Source: Vicinamibacterales bacterium
GTDB lineage: Bacteria; Acidobacteriota; Vicinamibacteria; Vicinamibacterales; UBA8438
Length of the DNA stretch: 61,973 bases
Assembly (NCBI GenBank): GCA_958296065.1
Contig: CATQHX010000022.1
Coordinates: 1 to 61,973, forward strand
Direction of reading: 5' to 3'
Shown: piece after piece, positions 58,255 to 61,973 of the stretch
Numbering within the stretch: position 1 is the stretch's first letter
Layout: each line of letters starts with the position of its first letter
Translations under genes and position numbers: made by a program
Notes under the pieces: model-generated
Database searches by the model: none
Seen by the model: only the letters and a program-made list of their open reading frames with translations
Told to the model about the DNA's origin: nothing

Positions 58255-60312
58255 TCACTGCTGGCCGTCGTTGCCGCTGTCCTCCTCCATCAGGTAGTCC
58301 CAGTGCCGCGCGGCCTGAGCCAGGATGGGCGCAAGGTCTCCGGCCAGGAGATACCCGTCGTCAACCAATGCGAGGGCGGCTTCCGTCACTCGGCCGAGAT
58401 ACTCGGCTCGGCTGCCGTAGCGCTCCTGAATCGACGACCGCGGGTCGCCCGTGCGCTCTCGGTCGTCGGCCGTCCGCGGGAACGGAACGTAGGAGCCCTG
58501 CATGCTCGACAGCACGTCGGTCGGCCCCGCCTCGGCATGGAACAGGTTCCAGCCGGTGTAGGTGGCGAGCGGGACGGCGACCTCCGGCATCATCAGCCCG
58601 CCGGTCTCGTTGCCGTCGGCGTTGACGCCCGGCACCAGGATCGGGAACGCGGAGAGCACCTCCGGCGGCTGCACCGACGCGATGCCGCGAGTCCGGAACT
58701 CCGGCCCGTAGACGGCCCGGTAGGCCAGGTGCGGCACGGCCGGCTGGCCGACGCCCGGCAACTCCGGGAAGCCGAGCTTCTCGGGTGGCACGAGGTCGTC
58801 GTCCGCGATGCGCGGATAGACGCTGGCCGGCGGCGCCGCCGTGTCGTCGTCGATCCAGCGGTCCATCGCCAGCAGCAGCGGACGCAGGAACCAGGAGTAG
58901 TCGTTCGGGTTGCTCAGCTCCTGGCCGCTGGTGCGCCGGGGCGGGAAGCGCCCGGGGCCGTGTTGCCCGCCGGCGAAGGAGTAGACGCGGACGTTGTCGA
59001 GCAGCGGAGCGTCCGCAGTTCCGTCGATCGTGGTGTGGATCAGCGACGCGGCGCGGCCCCAGTACTCGTAGGACGAATTCGTGTAGAAGACCTTCGGCAT
59101 GTGGCCCGGCTGGATGCCCGCGAGCAGGCCGTCCCGCATGTCGGTCTCCGGGTCGTGCTGCACGACGTCGGTGAACGGGAAGATGTCGCTCGGGTAGAGC
59201 TTGTTGAGGAACGGGTGGCCGTCGCGCGACGGCTGCGCGAAACGGTGGTTGAAGCTGCCGCGTCCGCCGCCCGCCACGTGGGCCATCACACCGTCGAACG
59301 CCCGGCGGTTCTGCTCGTCGACGTTGAATCCGTGGTGGAGGAAGGTCCGCAGGAAGCGTCCGCTCTGCGAGACGCCCCAGGCGATGGCGTGCTCGATGCC
59401 GTCGATGGGCAGGCCCAGCTCCGGCGTCGCCTCGTACTTCATCTGCGAGATCATGTCGCGCACCGCCGCGGGTCCGAGCCCGACCAGGGCGGGATCCCTG
59501 GCGACGTAGACGACGTCGTAGATCTTGAACGGCTGGAAGCCGCCCTCCAGGTAGACGCGGGTCGGATCGTCGACGATGGAGCCGTCGTCGCTGCGCCGTG
59601 CGAAGCGCCACTGGTCGCGCGGCACGACGCGCCGCGGCTGGTCGACTCCGTCACGCACCGTCATCACGTTGGCCGGGTCGTCCGGGTCGGCGACCGGGTA
59701 GGCGATGTGGCTGCGATCGGCGAGCGAGCGGTCGTACGCCGGTTGATTGACGATTACCTCGCTGCGGACCAGCCCCGTGAGCGGGTCGTCGCCGTCGGTC
59801 GCCACCGGGGTGTGCAGCCGCATCTGCCCCTCGCGCACCGGCACGTCGAACTGCCAGCCGAGCCACAACAGCGAGAAGCCGTTCTCGAGCAGGAACCCGT
59901 CGCCCATCTCCGCCGCCGTCTGCGGGTCGCGGCTGCCGGCGGCGTTGTTGAAGGTGCCCAGCATCCCCTTGCCGCCGCGGTTCGACACCTCGTAGAGGAC
60001 GGTGCCGTTGCCGCGCCCGACGTCCTTGGGCTTCAGCAGGAAGAAGTTCGAGCGGAACTCCACCATGCCGCGGTCGTTGCGGGGAGCGAACTCGATGTCG
60101 GTGACGATCCGGTTTGCCGGGTTCGCCGGGTCGACTTCGAAGTGGACCATGCCGGCCAGCGTCTCGTACGGACCGGCGAGCCCGTAGGCCGTGCCGCCGG
60201 CGACGTCGGCGCGGCCTTCGACCTCCACGCGGACCACGTCCGCGGAAGCGGGCGCCGCGACGCCGAGCGCAATCAGAGACAGGGTCAGGAACGGTGCAGT
60301 GAGGCGATTCAT
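58255..60312 (-). CDS. Exported alpha/beta hydrolase-domain protein (Abhydrolase_10 type)
   Basis: The protein has 685 residues. A signal peptide spans 1-24 (VAAPASA). The N-terminal half is beta-rich and includes FFLLKPKDVGRGNGTVLYEVSNRGGKGML and MGDGFLLENGFSLLWLGWQFDVP. The catalytic half has the nucleophile elbow AWGVSQSGRFLRTFLHHGFN, then a VFYTNSSYEYWGRAASL motif and HGPGRFPPRRTSGQ containing the candidate catalytic His. The family is common in acidobacteria and proteobacteria with unknown esters as substrates. GAGGAGGTCC precedes the ATG. It lies between a cupin and a sulfatase on the same strand, so a degradation cluster is possible. Confidence 0.82.
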   Translation of the reverse strand: MNRLTAPFLTLSLIALGVAAPASADVVRVEVEGRADVAGGTAYGLAGPYETLAGMVHFEVDPANPANRIVTDIEFAPRNDRGMVEFRSNFFLLKPKDVGRGNGTVLYEVSNRGGKGMLGTFNNAAGSRDPQTAAEMGDGFLLENGFSLLWLGWQFDVPVREGQMRLHTPVATDGDDPLTGLVRSEVIVNQPAYDRSLADRSHIAYPVADPDDPANVMTVRDGVDQPRRVVPRDQWRFARRSDDGSIVDDPTRVYLEGGFQPFKIYDVVYVARDPALVGLGPAAVRDMISQMKYEATPELGLPIDGIEHAIAWGVSQSGRFLRTFLHHGFNVDEQNRRAFDGVMAHVAGGGRGSFNHRFAQPSRDGHPFLNKLYPSDIFPFTDVVQHDPETDMRDGLLAGIQPGHMPKVFYTNSSYEYWGRAASLIHTTIDGTADAPLLDNVRVYSFAGGQHGPGRFPPRRTSGQELSNPNDYSWFLRPLLLAMDRWIDDDTAAPPASVYPRIADDDLVPPEKLGFPELPGVGQPAVPHLAYRAVYGPEFRTRGIASVQPPEVLSAFPILVPGVNADGNETGGLMMPEVAVPLATYTGWNLFHAEAGPTDVLSSMQGSYVPFPRTADDRERTGDPRSSIQERYGSRAEYLGRVTEAALALVDDGYLLAGDLAPILAQAARHWDYLMEEDSGNDGQQ

Positions 60313-60346
60313 CGGACCTCCTCGGTCATGCCGGACACGCTTGCGA

Positions 60347-61973
60347 TCAATCCCACCAGTTGTAGTCGATGTGGAAATCGTACTGCACGATCTCGCTGTC
60401 GAAGTGGCCGAGCCGGCCGCAGCGGAAACGAAGCTCCCAGTCGAGCATCCGGAACGGGCCGGTGTACAGCTTCCAGCGGGGCGTTGCGCCCGGCTCGGTC
60501 GTGTACTCGATTGTCGCGCCCTCGGTCGGGCAGGTCAGCTCCACGGTCGGAGGGTAGTGGAACATGCCCCCGGGCGGCTCCGCCTGCGGCAGTCCGGCGG
60601 TCTGGTAGACGCCGTCCGGGCGGAACCGGCGCACCAGATCGGCCTCCGGAATCGCGCCCAGGTCACCGGTCGTCACGATCCACTCGTTGAGCGCCGCGCC
60701 CATCCGCGCGACCCGGTCGGCTTGCACGGGCTCGCGGGCGAGGTTGACCACCTCATCGGGGTCGGTCTCGGTATCGTACAGCTCTTCCTCCGGCTTCGCC
60801 GCGGCCATGAAATGCCTTTGGGCCTCCTCGAGCTCGCCGGCCGCGGCCGAACGCCGCCATGCCTGCATCGTCGGCATCAGGTCCATGTAGGCGATGCGCT
60901 GTGCGTAGGGCAGCTCCGGCGCGAAGTTGCGGATGTACTTGTAGCGCCGGTCGCGGACCGCGCGGATACGGTCGTGGGTTTCGTCCATACGGTCGCGCGT
61001 GAAGAACAGGTGCTCGGGCTCGGGCGCCGCGTCGTCGCCGAGAAAGACGCGGCCCTGCATATGGTTCGGCACCGGTACCGACGCCAGCGCGAGCAGCGTC
61101 GGCGCGAAGTCGATGAAGCTGACCAGGTCCTCGCGCACGGTGCCAGGTTCCATCCGGCCCGGCCAGCGGACGAGCAGGGGCACGCGCAACCCCGAGTCGT
61201 AGACCCAGCGCTTGCCGCGCGGCAGCCCCCAGCCGTGGTCGCCATAGAAGAAGACCACGGTGTCGTCGGCGAGCCCGTCGGCCTCTAGTTCGGCGAGAAT
61301 CTCGCCGGCCTGTGCGTCCATCACCGTGACGAGGTCGTAGTACCGCGCGATGTCCCGGCGGACCTCCGGAGTGTCCGGGTAGTACGGCGGCAGCGGCGCG
61401 GCGGCCGGGTTGTGCCGGGCTGCCTCCGCAAGGCCCGCGGTCCGCTCGGCGAAGCGATCGTCCGGCATCCGGACCTGGCCCTCGTGAGACGCGCCGAGGT
61501 TGAATACCGAGAAGAACGGCTGCCCCGGTGCCCGGTTGCGCCAGTGGGCGTGCTCGCCGTTCTGGTCCCACAGGCCCAGCGGCGCCGCGCGCACCGCGCG
61601 GCGCGTCTCGATCGGCAGCCACGGTGAAAAGTTGTAGTCGGTCTTGGCGTTGTTGGTCGTGAAGTACCCGGCCGCACGCAGCCATTCGGTGAAGCCCTTG
61701 ACATGGGGCGGCGGCACCGCGGTCGACCGCATGTGGTGCGAGCCGATCGACGTCGGGTACATGCCGGTGATGATTCCCGAGCGCGCCGGGGCGCAAACCG
61801 GGGTCACGGCGAAGGCGCGGGTGAAGCGGGCGCCCTCGGCGGCCAACCGGTCGAGGTTCGGCGTGACCGCGTAGGCGTCGCCGTAGCTGCCGTGATGCGG
61901 GCCGTGGTCCTCGGCGACTATCCAGAGGATGTTGGGCGACGGTGGACTGTCCGCCGCGCGAGGCGCTGGCGGC
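60347..61973 (-). CDS. Sulfatase family protein (N-terminus outside window)
   Basis: About 541 residues are visible; the frame runs to the right edge in SPNILWIVAEDHGPHHGSYGDAYAVTPNLDRLAAEG. FAVTPVCAPARSGIITGMYP holds the C-x-P-x-R motif whose Cys is converted to formylglycine. Other family motifs are GDHGWGLPRGKRWVYDSGLRVPLLVRWPG and LFFTRDRMDETHDRIRAVRDRRYKYIRNF. The C-terminal 65 residues resemble a chitobiase-type C-terminal beta domain (VELTCPTEGATIEYTTEPGATPRWKLY). Sulfatases cleave sulfate esters from glycans or other substrates; the target is unknown. An internal ATG at 61846 exists, but the family motif upstream shows the gene starts beyond the window. Confidence 0.85.
   Translation of the reverse strand, partial: PPAPRAADSPPSPNILWIVAEDHGPHHGSYGDAYAVTPNLDRLAAEGARFTRAFAVTPVCAPARSGIITGMYPTSIGSHHMRSTAVPPPHVKGFTEWLRAAGYFTTNNAKTDYNFSPWLPIETRRAVRAAPLGLWDQNGEHAHWRNRAPGQPFFSVFNLGASHEGQVRMPDDRFAERTAGLAEAARHNPAAAPLPPYYPDTPEVRRDIARYYDLVTVMDAQAGEILAELEADGLADDTVVFFYGDHGWGLPRGKRWVYDSGLRVPLLVRWPGRMEPGTVREDLVSFIDFAPTLLALASVPVPNHMQGRVFLGDDAAPEPEHLFFTRDRMDETHDRIRAVRDRRYKYIRNFAPELPYAQRIAYMDLMPTMQAWRRSAAAGELEEAQRHFMAAAKPEEELYDTETDPDEVVNLAREPVQADRVARMGAALNEWIVTTGDLGAIPEADLVRRFRPDGVYQTAGLPQAEPPGGMFHYPPTVELTCPTEGATIEYTTEPGATPRWKLYTGPFRMLDWELRFRCGRLGHFDSEIVQYDFHIDYNWWD

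Noticed and set aside
1..61973. CRISPR array, prophage or transposon
   Set aside because: No repeat-spacer pattern, cas, integrase, transposase or phage structural gene was seen.

Overview
The window is high-GC DNA with short gaps and dense gene packing. It reads like a Vicinamibacteria-type member of the Acidobacteriota, probably free-living or host-associated and aerobic. This is inferred from gene content: DUF1592/DUF1552 proteins, DUF5916 outer-membrane proteins, PQQ dehydrogenases with a partner cytochrome c, secreted amidohydrolases, sulfatase and tannase families, and Nramp-like and SSS transporters. No tRNA, rRNA, CRISPR array, transposase, integrase or phage gene was seen.

Layout. 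1-8756: a partial exported protein, a PAS-GAF membrane protein, a divergent Nramp-like carrier, an M23 peptidase, a cyanophycinase-like peptidase, a class V aminotransferase, a lipoprotein dipeptidase and trehalose-phosphatase. 8784-12315: a candidate Pho box followed by phoU-phoB-phoR. 12351-16861: rdgB and rph, a GerMN protein, an N-acetylmuramoyl-alanine amidase and a YdcF/ElyC-like protein. 16897-25039: an SSS symporter and a tannase-like esterase, divergent from two tandem DUF5916 proteins. 25177-34693: a KamA-family radical SAM enzyme, an exported RraA-like protein, a Tat-exported GMC dehydrogenase pair, a zinc-ribbon protein, and a divergent pair of a fused FAD/Fe-S oxidase and a glyoxylate-type aminotransferase. 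34793-42123: an AAA/DUF4143 ATPase under an unusual dyad, a cytochrome c-PQQ dehydrogenase operon, an exported acetamidase, a coiled-coil membrane protein and a second PQQ dehydrogenase. 42414-45447: a four-gene envelope-sensing operon with two LiaF-like proteins, a LytS-type kinase and a LytTR regulator. 45451-55442: two amidohydrolases, a HIRAN protein, galE, a purine permease and the DUF1592/DUF1552 genes. 55568-61973: an HTH/nucleotidyltransferase pair carrying reciprocal rearrangements, a Uma2 nuclease, a cupin, a large alpha/beta hydrolase and a partial sulfatase.

Three patterns are not explained by gene content. First, a short palindromic element whose ends carry TAG supplies the stop codons of several genes, including both members of the convergent phoR/rdgB pair. 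A related unit of about 107 bp is present in tandem and as dispersed copies. Second, ten genes have a TAnnnT box ending exactly 6-7 nt before the start codon and no Shine-Dalgarno, which suggests common leaderless transcription beside a separate class with strong Shine-Dalgarno sequences. Third, in the HTH/AbiEii-like pair the regulator has gained two extra 63-bp in-frame repeats, while the nucleotidyltransferase lacks the segment that should hold its catalytic Asp-x-Asp.

Functional themes are envelope maintenance (M23, amidase, GerMN, LiaF/LytTR), periplasmic oxidation (two PQQ enzymes, a GMC pair, cytochromes), phosphate sensing, and scavenging of aromatic esters, peptides, sulfated or amide compounds. 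All functions are inferred from remembered family features; no database search was run.
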